From assembly GCA_023078685.1 (NCBI GenBank), contig JALGAS010000012.1, positions 930,001-994,000 on the forward strand: DNA of 64,000 nucleotides, written 5' to 3'. This document shows, piece by piece, positions 12,184 to 21,788 of the stretch. Source of the DNA: Neopestalotiopsis rosae. Taxonomy: Eukaryota > Ascomycota > Sordariomycetes > Amphisphaeriales > Sporocadaceae. Numbering within the stretch: position 1 is the first letter of the stretch; each line of letters opens with the position of its first letter. The notes under the pieces were generated by a model, which was given only the letters and a program-made list of their open reading frames with translations, did no database searches and had not been told where the DNA came from. Both the position numbers and the translations under genes were made by a program.

Positions 12184-12672
12184 TCTTTGGCTCTAGACTT
12201 TTAGAAGCACACTTATTGACTGACAGAAATGTCGTGTCTTAAGTTGAAATGAAGAGTTTCTATGCATATCAATGAACAAAGCTCTACATCTACAGGTGAT
12301 CGCATAATTAGGTGGACTGGAGGGAGATGATGATGATGAGCTCTATCAATGATAACGCGAGAGAAAATGAAAATACGAAATCAAGCCACCTGATTCACAG
12401 CGATTCGCAGCTGCTCGAATGCACTTCAAAATGTAAGTCATAATCTAATATATCAGCTATCTTTTTTTTTTCTTTTTCTTTTTTTTCCCCTGTTTTCTTT
12501 TCTTTTCTGGTTTATTGTCCCTCCCCAATCGAGGCCCATATGATATCAACTGCTTATTACTCCACTCCAATTCAATTAATTCAATTACTTAGTGTTAGCA
12601 ACTGAAGCGACTCAGGTCTTGCCGTAAACTTGAGCTTTCAACATGCGGCTCTGGAAACCTTGGAGTATCCGT
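12184..12672. other. Convergent intergenic region with long pyrimidine tract
   Basis: 489 bp between convergent genes. It is dominated by an almost pure C/T tract on the plus strand at 12461–12508, with T runs of up to about ten bases. No gene is seen. Confidence 0.5.
12461..12508. repeat. 48-bp polypyrimidine tract
   Basis: Almost uninterrupted T with scattered C and a single G on the plus strand. It lies between two convergent 3' ends, so it may help transcript ending of the plus-strand methyltransferase gene; it could equally be simple-sequence drift. Confidence 0.7.
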
Positions 12673-13416
12673 CTAACGTCTAGCTGTTCTCCCTCCCCTT
12701 TTGTCTCTACGGTGATGAGAAGAGGTTGAGCTTGTGTCAGCGTATGCGTCATCCGGCTGATCGTACTGACCATAGTCAGCTTGATCGTACTGTGGCTGCC
12801 GACTTGATGAGGCATATGCAGACGAACGATAGTCCGGAACGTCACTTGATGGAGAAGATGCACCAGCCTGCGTGTAATTGTCTCTCGATTCTGTATGTCC
12901 TCCATAGCAGCTGCTAGCCGGAGAAGCTCGAGAATTGCTGCCGCTGCTCAGGTGGATTGACTGAGGATAGTAGTTCTGTGGGGCAGGATCCGGTGATAGA
13001 TATTGAAATTGAGATTGATGAGTCATTTCCTCAATTAGGTGATCTTGTGAGGTGAGATGCTGTCCTGTTGTATAGCCACCGGTCGACTGGAAGCCCAAAT
13101 AACGGGGGTCAGTGTGGTATTCATCAGCAGAATATTGAGAATTGGCGTGGCTCGGGTCTTGATTGTCAGAAGATGAATAGTGGAAAGGTTGGGGTACAGA
13201 AGCTTCGCCAGATTCGGAAGTACTTTGACTCCGTGCGGAAGTATCGTATACGAAAGACCCAGGTCGAGACGCTTCTCGAAACAGTCGCTCAACCGACGCT
13301 GGTTTAGGATGCAGAGATCCATGGGCCCATAAAGGGAGTTTCTCCTTGTCATAGTCTCTCTCGTGCCAGCCAGTGTTGTTGCGGGCGTAATATGACTTGT
13401 CTTGGTTGCTACTCAT
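12673..13416 (-). CDS. Ser/Tyr/Gln-rich low-complexity protein of unknown function
   Basis: Intact frame of 247 codons, start ATG 13416. The first 50 residues look most ordered (YYARNNTGWHERDYDKEKLP and a short amphipathic stretch around SVERLFREA). The rest is Ser, Tyr, Gln, Asp and Pro with almost no Leu, Val or Ile, and includes YDQADYGQYDQPDDAYAD, a tandem Tyr-Gln-Asp motif. It ends in a basic RRDKRGGRTARR tail. The composition is prion-like and unlike a random frame. No homologue is recognised. It lies between the O-methyltransferase and FAD monooxygenase genes. An additional upstream exon cannot be excluded. Confidence 0.55.
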   Translation of the reverse strand: MSSNQDKSYYARNNTGWHERDYDKEKLPLWAHGSLHPKPASVERLFREASRPGSFVYDTSARSQSTSESGEASVPQPFHYSSSDNQDPSHANSQYSADEYHTDPRYLGFQSTGGYTTGQHLTSQDHLIEEMTHQSQFQYLSPDPAPQNYYPQSIHLSSGSNSRASPASSCYGGHTESRDNYTQAGASSPSSDVPDYRSSAYASSSRQPQYDQADYGQYDQPDDAYADTSSTSSHHRRDKRGGRTARR

Positions 13417-14122
13417 GATGAAATCAGGGGACTAAAGCGTAAAGAGGGGTTTCTGGGTATGATGTAAGTTTTCGTGCTTCTGCGTATGTGTGTACGTATG
13501 CGTGATCTGTAGTTCGAGGTAGAGCCAAGAAACAAAATTCCCGGGGGTGAGATTCCTTATATATCTAAATCGAACTGGCCAGCGCCTATTCAAGGACTGT
13601 AGGACATTGTTAGTGTTTCGCATCACAGCCCAGTTTTCAAGGAAATGAACATTTCTGAATCGAAACTCACTGAGAATGGCGCATTCTACTCACAGCCCCA
13701 GGGGTTATGTTGAATCATGCCAAATTTATACTTGGCAGAATTCTGCGTGAAACACAATCACAACAGTCAGCTTTTCTTACGACTCGATAGATACGTCAAT
13801 GATGAAATTCATGTTATGCTTCTGAATTTTCGATTGTAGAGTGCGAGTGAAGCGTATAGACTTGCAGAACCACGAGGGGCGCAATAAATAGTTTCTGCTT
13901 TGCTCTCATGTCATTCAGAAACACTGCCATGATTGTTTATAACGCATAGGCTTTACACCGAAATTTCAGTCAATTACTATGATCGGCTATAATTCTGGGA
14001 AGCAAAGCCTCCAATAACCTCGAGATTCTAATTTTTAATGACTCATTCACCGGTATTTCTTCCAACTAGGATCGTTCTCTTAGCTTCCCCGACCGTGAGT
14101 GCTTATGTCCAGGAGCCGGCTC
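13417..14122. other. Intergenic, AT-rich
   Basis: 706 bp, AT-rich in its second half. It should contain the promoter of the 247-residue gene (CA/TG-rich stretch near 13480–13505). No further feature is supported. Confidence 0.45.
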
Positions 14123-14746
14123 TTAGTACTCGGCTCCATCTATATCGCCCGTATCCGAGTACTGGTCGCTACGTCCAGACTCACTACTGACCAAGGAATT
14201 GCGAGATTCGCCGCCACAACCGACGGAGATGTCTGACGGATACCCATAAGAGTGGGCGAGAAGATGAGAGATATCCTGTTGTCTTGGGCAGCGACCAAAG
14301 TGCTGTCCAAACCGATCTCGGAATTGACTGCCAAAGTCATGGTCTGGAGAAGACGATCTGTCTCTGGAACTGCCAGATGCGTCAAGACGAGCAGGCTCCT
14401 TTGATCTTGGTCGAAGTCGCGAGTTGGCCTTTCTGGATCCGAAATGATTCTCTGAGATAGATACTTCGAGAGACCTTGCATTGCAGCCAGGCTCACCTAT
14501 GGCATCAAGAATAGCGGGCTCGTTCCCTTCGTGATGATACTGAGAACCGAAGTCGGCGACATGCGCTTGATTGCATGTTGTACATTCGTTGATAACCATT
14601 TTGGTACAGTTGGACTCTTCGCTCCGAGGTATTGCCCTCCGGTGACCATCCAGATCTTGAGCTCCTGCTGCGAGACATGTCGAGATCGGTTCAGTTTTAC
14701 CGTGGCCGCGGCCGTCGTGAGAGTTGTTCATCTCGCAAGAAGACAT
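14123..14746 (-). CDS. Small hydrophilic protein of unknown function
   Basis: Open frame of 207 codons, start ATG 14746. It is rich in Ser, Arg, Gly and Asp, with a CTTCNQ patch near residue 55 and two related motifs, ADFGSQYHH and HDFGSQFRDRFGQHFG, separated by about 75 residues, suggesting an internal duplication. No membrane segment, signal peptide or known domain is present. It is co-directional with the low-complexity gene downstream and the FAD monooxygenase upstream. The call rests on length and biased composition, so a chance frame remains possible. Confidence 0.42.
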   Translation of the reverse strand: MSSCEMNNSHDGRGHGKTEPISTCLAAGAQDLDGHRRAIPRSEESNCTKMVINECTTCNQAHVADFGSQYHHEGNEPAILDAIGEPGCNARSLEVSISENHFGSRKANSRLRPRSKEPARLDASGSSRDRSSSPDHDFGSQFRDRFGQHFGRCPRQQDISHLLAHSYGYPSDISVGCGGESRNSLVSSESGRSDQYSDTGDIDGAEY

Positions 14747-15115
14747 GTAGCCTAAATTTTTGTTTCTGAGGTTAGTTTGTATGTGTCTGAAACACGAACT
14801 CTGAGTTTGTGGAGAGTTCAGGACAAGAATCCTGGAGCTGTTGAAATTAGTTTTTACTCAGCCAGCCGTTCAATCAAAATGAAGCCTCTGTCCACAGCTT
14901 CACTACCAGCGTTTGGCTCTTGAATCACTAGAGGCTACGGATATTGTACGCGTGAGCAACCAATATTGATACAGTGAATCAGGACCTCCAAAATAGCAAC
15001 ACAAGATTTTAGGAGGATTCACCCTCGGCTCTCGGGTTCTGTCCATTTCATTGCATGATCACTATTTCGTACGAAACGACCCATCCAAAGTCGACGGATT
15101 TCCCTTTTCTTCTCA
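14747..15115. other. Intergenic
   Basis: 369 bp downstream of the FAD monooxygenase; should hold its 3' region and the promoter of the 207-residue ORF. Nothing else seen. Confidence 0.4.
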
Positions 15116-16420
15116 TCAAATCTTGTTGATTGAAGTCTCCATGACAAACTTGGCCACCTCACCCTGGCGCCTGATATTGGCACCCCAGATCATTCCAAGC
15201 CTCGTGGCTGCATCTGTCCGTCTGTCGAGCATGTCATTTTCTGTCAGATCCGGCCGCCAAAAATTAGACCACCAGAGAAAGGCATTGTGGCTTGACTGGA
15301 CAAGCCATTCAAATTGTGGTTTTCTGACTTCTTGCCATGCAGAGAAAGCAACCTGTACACTTTTCGACGGTGGTATTGACCCATCGACTGGATTGGGTAT
15401 GCCTGCCAGAATCTCTGCCATGACATATGCATCCTCCATCACCTGCGATGCCCCCTGACCCCAGTGTGGTCCCATAGAGTGTGCCGCATCACCAATGAGA
15501 CAGACTCTGCCTCTGAAGTACGACTCAAGCTGGAGGTCGTGGTGATGCGAAGTCCATAGCTGTGTATCCTCTCCCACCATACTCATAAGTTTCTGCATCG
15601 TGGGTCCCCATTGCTTGAAGTCCTCTAGGAGTGCCGCCTTTTGATTTTTCAAGACCCAGCGTTCATTGGCAAGCCTTTCGCGGATTTCTTCCTTGTTGCG
15701 CCAGAAACCTACGTTGACCTTCTTGCCTCCTTCGATTGAGTACATGGTCACATAGCCGCCAGGACCGCTCCATATGCAACTCATGGTCGGAATGTCTGGC
15801 CCTATCGCCTCGATGAGCTTGTCCATGGCAAATACGGCTCGGTAGCCAGCAATGCCCGTAAATCGTGGGCCTGCAGAAACATGCTCAGGGCCAAGAATTG
15901 CCATTCGAGTGGCTGAGTGAATACCGTCACATGCTATGACAATATCCGCCCATTCTTCGGACAGATCCTCGAACGTTAATCTGACGCCAGTCTCATTTTG
16001 GTGTATTGCATTCAACTTCTTCTTGAACCGGGCTTTTGACTGATCAATTTTGGACGCGAGGAGATTGAGCAACTCGTAACGGCCCACTGCAGTATGACCG
16101 ACGCCCGGCGCCATGATTCGAGCAATTGGGTACGCATCCGGGAAGTGCTCCGTCGGCGCTCCCAGTCTATTGATCATCCACAAGTCCGGATCTGGGTTGC
16201 GAGTCCCCAAGGCCATGACCAAGCTGCCTAACCCCGGTTCGATGAGATCAAATGCTGCAATGGCGTTGGGCGCGACATTGAGGCCTGCACCAATCTCGGA
16301 GAATGTATCTTGTCTCTCATAAATTGTGTACGAGATATTGCGCTTCTCCAGAGCGATGGCTAGGGCCAGGCCGCAGAGGCCGCCGCCCACAATGGCGACG
16401 TGAGGAACGTGTTTTCCCAT
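15116..16420 (-). CDS. FAD-dependent monooxygenase (salicylate hydroxylase-like, class A)
   Basis: Intact single exon of 434 codons, start ATG 16420. Class A flavoprotein hydroxylases use NAD(P)H and O2 to hydroxylate aromatic or other activated carbons. Visible motifs: the dinucleotide-binding GxGxxG at the N-terminus (VGGGLCG, residues 11–17) followed by the glutamate of ERQ at the end of the second strand; the DG motif (ACDGIHSATR); and the GD motif that contacts the FAD ribityl (CLIGDAAHSMGPHWGQGA). The Pro/Gly-rich loop after GD is intact, so the enzyme is probably active. The length is right for the salicylate hydroxylase/6-hydroxynicotinate monooxygenase branch. Together with the nearby O-methyltransferase it could form part of a tailoring or detoxification pathway, but this rests on proximity only. 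Confidence 0.88.
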   Translation of the reverse strand: MGKHVPHVAIVGGGLCGLALAIALEKRNISYTIYERQDTFSEIGAGLNVAPNAIAAFDLIEPGLGSLVMALGTRNPDPDLWMINRLGAPTEHFPDAYPIARIMAPGVGHTAVGRYELLNLLASKIDQSKARFKKKLNAIHQNETGVRLTFEDLSEEWADIVIACDGIHSATRMAILGPEHVSAGPRFTGIAGYRAVFAMDKLIEAIGPDIPTMSCIWSGPGGYVTMYSIEGGKKVNVGFWRNKEEIRERLANERWVLKNQKAALLEDFKQWGPTMQKLMSMVGEDTQLWTSHHHDLQLESYFRGRVCLIGDAAHSMGPHWGQGASQVMEDAYVMAEILAGIPNPVDGSIPPSKSVQVAFSAWQEVRKPQFEWLVQSSHNAFLWWSNFWRPDLTENDMLDRRTDAATRLGMIWGANIRRQGEVAKFVMETSINKI

Positions 16421-16779
16421 GAGTATCGTTTTGAGACCTTGGAACTCGTGCGAGTACTAGATAAAACAATGCACTCCTCTCCACAGCATCAAAAACGAGC
16501 TGATGTTCGTTGCTTATCTTTTGTACGGCGTGAGACGGAATGCTAGTATCTGTCCCCGCTGCCTAAGTGGTGGGAGTTGGCGATCACTATACCTAACCGG
16601 GGGCACCCCCTCTTCATGCAGGTGCTCCGGCGATAGATATGATGTATCCGAAGAAGACGGTTTTCTCTGCTCCTCTTGTCAATCCCCAAGGCACCACATT
16701 CAAAAAAGGCACCAACTTTAGTTCATATCAAATGAATTGCACTGCGAATTTTGCAGCTAGTCAATACAACATGAAAAAA
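16421..16779. other. Intergenic
   Basis: 359 bp between the FAD monooxygenase start and the HET-gene stop; should contain the monooxygenase promoter. No other feature is supported. Confidence 0.4.
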
Positions 16780-18402
16780 TCATAGTTGCCAAGTGGATTC
16801 TTCCGGGACTATAGAAGCCTGCGGACGGGAGAAATCAACCCACCAAAAACCGGTCTCACACTCCATCACGATGGCCAGAACATCTTTTGCCTTTTCCATA
16901 AAGACCGACATATCCATTAATCCGGCGTACGAGGCGGCCATTCCATATCTCTTCCATTCCATCCCATGGGAACCGGGTAACGAGGGAAGCAAGACGAGGC
17001 TTTGCAGATGACTGTCAAGCTTGATGCACCGTTGCCACAAGTGCAGCAATAGCACCATACGCTCGTGGCAAAATATTGAGAATGTAACGACGTCTCGTGA
17101 CACATCCCCGGTAATCCTCATTCTCGAGAAATCGAGAGCTGCTCCCGAGAAGCACGTGAAATCGATTCCAAATCGAGCATCGATCTCGCATAATATCATG
17201 TACACAAAGGCTCTATCTTCCACGGACCTGACAACGTCAAGACTCCCCAAAGTGCTGCCGAGTGAATGATGATCCATTTTGCAAACGATGTTGTTAATAT
17301 TTCTGGCCAATCTAATTGCATGGCGCGTACTCAATGGCATGTCAAGGATATTCAGGAGTTCGGCGTGTATGACATTTCGATGCCCTTCTGGCAGAACCTT
17401 GAAGAATGTAATCATTCTCAAGTAGAGCTCCGCGATTGAAATGGTGTAATCGGCTTCCAAACAAGCATCGCTGTCACTGGATTGATTGATGATACCCAAC
17501 AAGGCATAAATTTTGTCCCTCTTATCCAGGCATTGGCGATCGCGGACATGTAGCAAGAGGTATTGCAGCTTCTGTACAGACTCCGTGCTGTGGTGTCTAT
17601 TCAAATATTCCTTGGTAGATATGAGAGTCGATGGCCATCTGCTTATGATGTGTAAATCCTCTTTCTTCCACATTTGCTCCTGGTTTTGGAACCAAATGAT
17701 GTCATGCCATGAACAAAACGACGGGCCACAAAGAAGTAGCAATCTCTGCGAAAGCAAGACTTCCTGCACAATCCACATGCGCTCAAAATACGGACGACTG
17801 AAGAGAGCATCGATAGCAGTCCATCGTTGTGCTAGGGAGACGGTTGACGTGAGTTCTTGCGGACACTGCTTGGCCGCCAGTGTCTGCATGGCAAGAGCCG
17901 AGTTGTTCTCTTCGCGTCCCAGCCAGGCGATCGTTTGAGTTGCATGACTGAATATGACGCTCATGAGGTTGACTTGGTGACTTCCCTCCACGTCGTCGGT
18001 CTGATTGATACAAATGGCGTCAATTCAGATGTAATCTTCGCATTGGTGGGGAAACTCTGGCCGCCCACGGAGTCTTTTCAATTCCCACAGAGCGTCCCAG
18101 AGGTTGTTGCGGACAGCTACGAGTGTTTTGTTGATACAGATCTGAGAGCCGGCGATATCGCTTCCCCACACATAAGACAGTGCCTGGTACCTGGGGCATT
18201 CTCGAATATCGAATGTCTCCATCACACAGTCGAGCGTATCGGCATATGGTATTATGTGTAAAAGCCGGATACTCTGTACCGATCGATCCAATTGATCGTA
18301 TTCGAGAGCACTTGAGGCCATTGTCAAAGTTCCTGTACATTCAACCGCAACTTGTCCATGGTCGTTCAGATCGTAGATGATAATCCACTCTGAATCTGAC
18401 AC
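16780..18402 (-). pseudogene. HET-domain (heterokaryon incompatibility) gene interrupted by one in-frame TGA
   Basis: One continuous minus-strand frame of 541 codons from ATG 18402 to the stop at 16780, broken only by TGA at 18027–18025. The first part (125 codons) carries the first HET block YQALSYVWGS. The part after the TGA starts at once with IDAICINQTDD, the second HET block. In family members this block is preceded by Trp (WIDAICINQ); here the Trp codon position is TGA. Further HET blocks follow in frame: YFERMWIVQEV and DKIYALLGI. No GT–AG intron can remove the TGA while keeping IDAICINQ. HET proteins mediate non-self recognition and cell death between incompatible strains and are often inactivated in individual isolates. 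A shortened product from an internal ATG (17991) is conceivable but would lack the first block. Confidence 0.82.
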
Positions 18403-18962
18403 TGCTCGAACAGAAAATGCACCATATATTTCGCAGCTGCACAGCCCAGCTGCATCTGAACACTTCCATCTCTCGCAGACTTGAGTGAGGCGCAGTCAAC
18501 TGTAATCTGGCGCCATGATGAGATTGAAGAGTGGCGCATCATGTCTCACTCCTTGAAATCATTGTTTGATGCATTTACGTTTGCTAGCTGTACTACCACT
18601 TGCGGTAACTTACATTGCTCGATTTTGAATCGTTCAGTCATATTCCGCCCCAATACAGTCACCATCCTTGCTGTTACCCCAGCCTTACTTAAGTGATCCA
18701 ATCGGCGAATTGCCTCCAGAAGGCGTCGTAGATCAGTGGCATACAAGCCTTTGGGAAGATGGTGGTGTGTCAAAGCGCAATCATTCTTATCGTGGCCACT
18801 CAAGTCTTTGCCAAAATTATAGACCCTGTCTCTATACTGCTTAAACCGGCAATTATGACGTCGGGTTCTGTGCACGCAATCGAATCCTATCGCGACAACT
18901 GCAAAACTGTGAATTTGAAAGCATACTGACGCGTGGCTTCCTGATGACCACTGTCTGCAGTA
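18403..18962. other. Intergenic upstream of the HET gene
   Basis: Divergent spacer between the HET pseudogene and the small plus-strand ORF; no supported gene or repeat. Confidence 0.4.
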
Positions 18963-19085
18963 GTGCATTTGGAGTGTGGCTGTATAAATCCCTCCGATCC
19001 CATGTTTTCCTGCATCCCGAGCTTATTTGAGAAGGCTCGAAGATCAACCAATTTTGAAGTGTATTTTGATCAACCAGAAATCACC

Positions 19086-19412
19086 ATGAAGCATAAGCCC
19101 ATCAACCCGCAAACAGCCTCCAACCTCGATACGCTCATGGGCGTTGACGCCAACAAAAAGCGCAAGGAGCACAAATCACACGACGTGAAACCAGAAACAG
19201 CAAGTGGCATCTCTAATCTCATGGGCCTCGACGTCAAGGCGACATCGCACGATAGGCAACTGCGTGGGCGCGAAGAAGAGAGATCCGGCGTCAGAGGAGA
19301 AGGGACGAAAGCGGATGCCGTCCTCGGTGCCACGGTGTCGGGCGGCAAGAGTAGAGAAGGCTCTCGAGGTCAGACTGATATGGCCTTCGACCTGATGCAC
19401 CAGGTTTGCTGA
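19086..19412 (+). CDS. Small hydrophilic ORF with a duplicated 17-residue motif
   Basis: 108 codons from ATG 19086; the frame extends upstream to an ATG at 18963, but the motif-bearing part starts just after 19086. Two copies of one motif lie head to tail: NPQTASNLDTLMGVDAN and KPETASGISNLMGLDVK (shared P-x-TAS…LMG-x-D), joined by a Lys/His-rich linker. The remainder is Arg/Glu/Gly-rich and the protein ends in DLMHQVC. There is no signal peptide or membrane segment. No family is recognised. The repeat argues for a real protein, but length and position between accessory genes leave it uncertain. Confidence 0.4.
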   Translation: MKHKPINPQTASNLDTLMGVDANKKRKEHKSHDVKPETASGISNLMGLDVKATSHDRQLRGREEERSGVRGEGTKADAVLGATVSGGKSREGSRGQTDMAFDLMHQVC

Positions 19413-19739
19413 CTGTGGAACAAAGATTCTATCCGTGGAAAGGCTAAGAAGATTTTGGGTACCTGATGGGAAAAGCATTCAGCCAATGCTGTGCTTCAAG
19501 GCAGTGAACGCAACAGTTTACTTTGTGCTCTGTTTCACTCAAATATCTCCAGAACAGAAGTAAGACACGCATAGATGGTCACGAGAAGTAAACTTGGGTG
19601 GTATCATTGATTCATTCCGCCTATCTCATAGAACGTGATGCTTTTCAAGTCTAAGCATTACTATGAAAACCTCTCAATTTCATTGCTTCATATCGATTCG
19701 TACAATGTATGCTTGGGTCGTCTTTGCGACTGAGCCCAT
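19413..19739. other. Convergent intergenic
   Basis: 327 bp 3' spacer between the small ORF and the permease; nothing recognisable. Confidence 0.4.
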
Positions 19740-21788
19740 CTAGAACAGCCACGATACATATCTTCTGTAAAATTTGGCACCGGCGCTTGTGGGCTTCTCG
19801 AGCTTCTTCGCGGCCTGTTCTGCAAGGAAAGCCTCCTCCTCACGATCGATAATGTCCTTGCCGGTGTAGAAGTCGCATTCGTGGGGACGGACGCGCTTGC
19901 TCTTGGTAGAGAACTTGTGTCCGAAGATCAAGATCAAGTAGATAGGAATTCCAAGGTATCCAGTGATGAATGTAGGGTAATTAGCGCTGAAATCACCGAC
20001 GAAAACATCAAAGTTCTTGGTCAATGCAATCAGGATGCAGAGGAACAGGGCGACGTAAGAGCCCCAGATGCCCAGCGGTGCGTTGTAAGGCATGACATTG
20101 TTGGGGATGCCCTGAGCCTTACGGGCGCGACGGAAGGAGATGTGGGTGACGAGAATGGAGATCCAGGTCAAGAGACCAAAGATGGTCGTCAGATTGACAA
20201 AGTAGGTGAAGACCTTCTTGGAGTCATCCGACACGTTCATGAATGCCAAAAGACAGAAGCAAGCTGACAGGCCAAGAGCGTACAACGGAACACCGTCCTT
20301 GTTGGTGCGGCGGAAGATGGCGGGAGCATCACCGTCAGAGGCCAAACCGTACAGGGTACGGCTGGCAATGTACAGGTCAGAGTTACAAGCTGAGAAGACG
20401 AAAAGCAGGATACAGGCGTTGAGGATGTGGTCCAAAGCGTTGATACCAGCCAGCTTGATAGCAACCACAAAGGGCGAGGCAGAAGCGTTGGAGGTGGATT
20501 TGTTGGCAAAAACCAGCTCTGGGGAGTTGTAAGGCACACACATGCCAATCAGCAAGACCGAGAGAACGTAGAAGATGAGGATACGGAAGAAGGTCAGACG
20601 AATGGCGCGGGGGATCGTCTTGCGAGGGTTTTGGGCCTCTCCCACCGTCACTCCGACCAACTCAGTTCCCAGGAAGGCAAAGGTGGCTGTGACCATAGTG
20701 GACCAGAAGCCGAGGAATTTGCCAGCGCTGCCCTCTTTGATATAAGGCTTGAAAGCACTACTAGTAGTCAGTATGGGAAGCAATACGCTCGTTAGAAATG
20801 AACACTCACCCAGGATCCTGCCAGTACCGGAAACCCTTGCGGTCATGGTCGGGGCCTCCACCGAGAGCGAGGACGAGAGTCAGAATAATGACACCACAGA
20901 TAGTGACGACTTTGAAACTGGAGAGCCAGAACTCGAATTCTCCGAAGAACTTGATACCGAAATAGTTGACAATAATGATGATGACCAAGATGATGGCAAT
21001 CCATACACCGGGATTGACTCTTTCACGGTCGACCCAGTATTGCATAACCAGAGCAAAAGCTGTCAGCTGGTTGGGCGTGACGATGATGTATTTGAACCAA
21101 TAACTAAAAGTTGCAGATTACTGTCAGTAGGGTATTCTTCATCTTTTCTTTTCTTGTGGATTTAGGTTTCATGCACATGTTTCAGCTGTGCTGCTAAAAT
21201 GGTGGTATAGTGCATAGGTCGTCCCATAGACCGGGTCCTCTCAGCCCACGAGTCGCCTGTTGGTCCCTGAAAATAGCGGCACGAGCCACTAAAACCTGGG
21301 GCAAACGCCTCCACCAATTGCCGAAGGACCACCATTTTAGTGGGTGCTGTAGCGACATGCATGAACCGATTGAAAGGAGAAAACGGGACTCACCAATATC
21401 CCAAAGCAAAACCCAGACTGGGATCACAGAATCGCGAGGCATAACCAGTGAAACCGGCACTCATGGGCAGCCAAGCAGCCATCTCACCAAGAGCAGCCAT
21501 AACGAGGAAAACGATGAAGCCGACGAGAGTGTAGCTGACGAAGACGGAGCCGGGGCCGGCCTGGGCGAGCGCCTTACCGGTACCAATGATCAAACCAGTA
21601 CCAATGGCACCACCAATGGCAATCATGGTAATGTGGCGAGCCTTGAGTCCACGGTGCAGCGAAGTGTCGGCCGAAGTCTCAAGACCGCGAATGTGGCCAG
21701 TCACATCGTCGCCGGCGCTGGAGTGGTACGTCGTCTTTTCGGCATCGTAGTGCGGCGGCGCCTTGTCGGAGGACGATGAGCGCTGCAT
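19740..21788 (-). CDS. Amino-acid permease (fungal YAT/APC family, GAP1-like)
   Basis: Three exons on the minus strand: 21788–21394, 21103–20810, 20757–19740; 568 residues. The protein is a plasma-membrane amino-acid:proton symporter with about 12 hydrophobic helices. The hydrophilic N-terminus leads into the signature RHITMIAIGGAIGTGLIIGTG (TM1) and GEMAAWLPMSAGFTGYASRF (TM3 loop). The junction of exons 1 and 2 restores GYCYWFKYII. Other hallmarks are FLGTELVGVTVGEAQNPRKTIPRAI and the Glu/Arg-rich cytosolic tail after the last helix. Intron 1 is unusually long (290 bp) and contains an inverted repeat. Intron 2 ends in a tandem acceptor (TAGTAG), so products with or without one Ser before AFKPY are both in frame. 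Substrate range cannot be told from sequence. Confidence 0.93.
21165..21367. repeat. Imperfect inverted repeat inside permease intron 1 (MITE-like relic or hairpin)
   Basis: Within the 290-bp first intron, a 13-bp perfect inverted pair (21194–21206 and 21328–21340; core CTAAAATGGTGGT) is accompanied further out by a second matching pair (21165–21180 and 21355–21367; GGTTCATGCATGT-type, three inserted bases in the left arm). The arms are about 40 bp and enclose about 120 bp. The layout resembles terminal inverted repeats of a miniature DNA element of about 200 bp; no clear target-site duplication is visible and no second copy was noticed in the window. Confidence 0.6.

Noticed and set aside
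18025..18027. Explaining the HET-gene TGA by an intron, by stop read-through or by RIP
   Set aside because: No splice pair keeps IDAICINQ in frame; the TGA is followed by A, not the read-through context CTA; and the implied C to T change is in CpC rather than CpA context. A plain nonsense mutation is simplest.
21210..21779. 189-codon plus-strand frame opposite the permease
   Set aside because: Antisense shadow of permease exon 1 and intron 1; low-complexity Thr/Gly/Asn content mirrors the Ile/Val/Ala-rich membrane helices.
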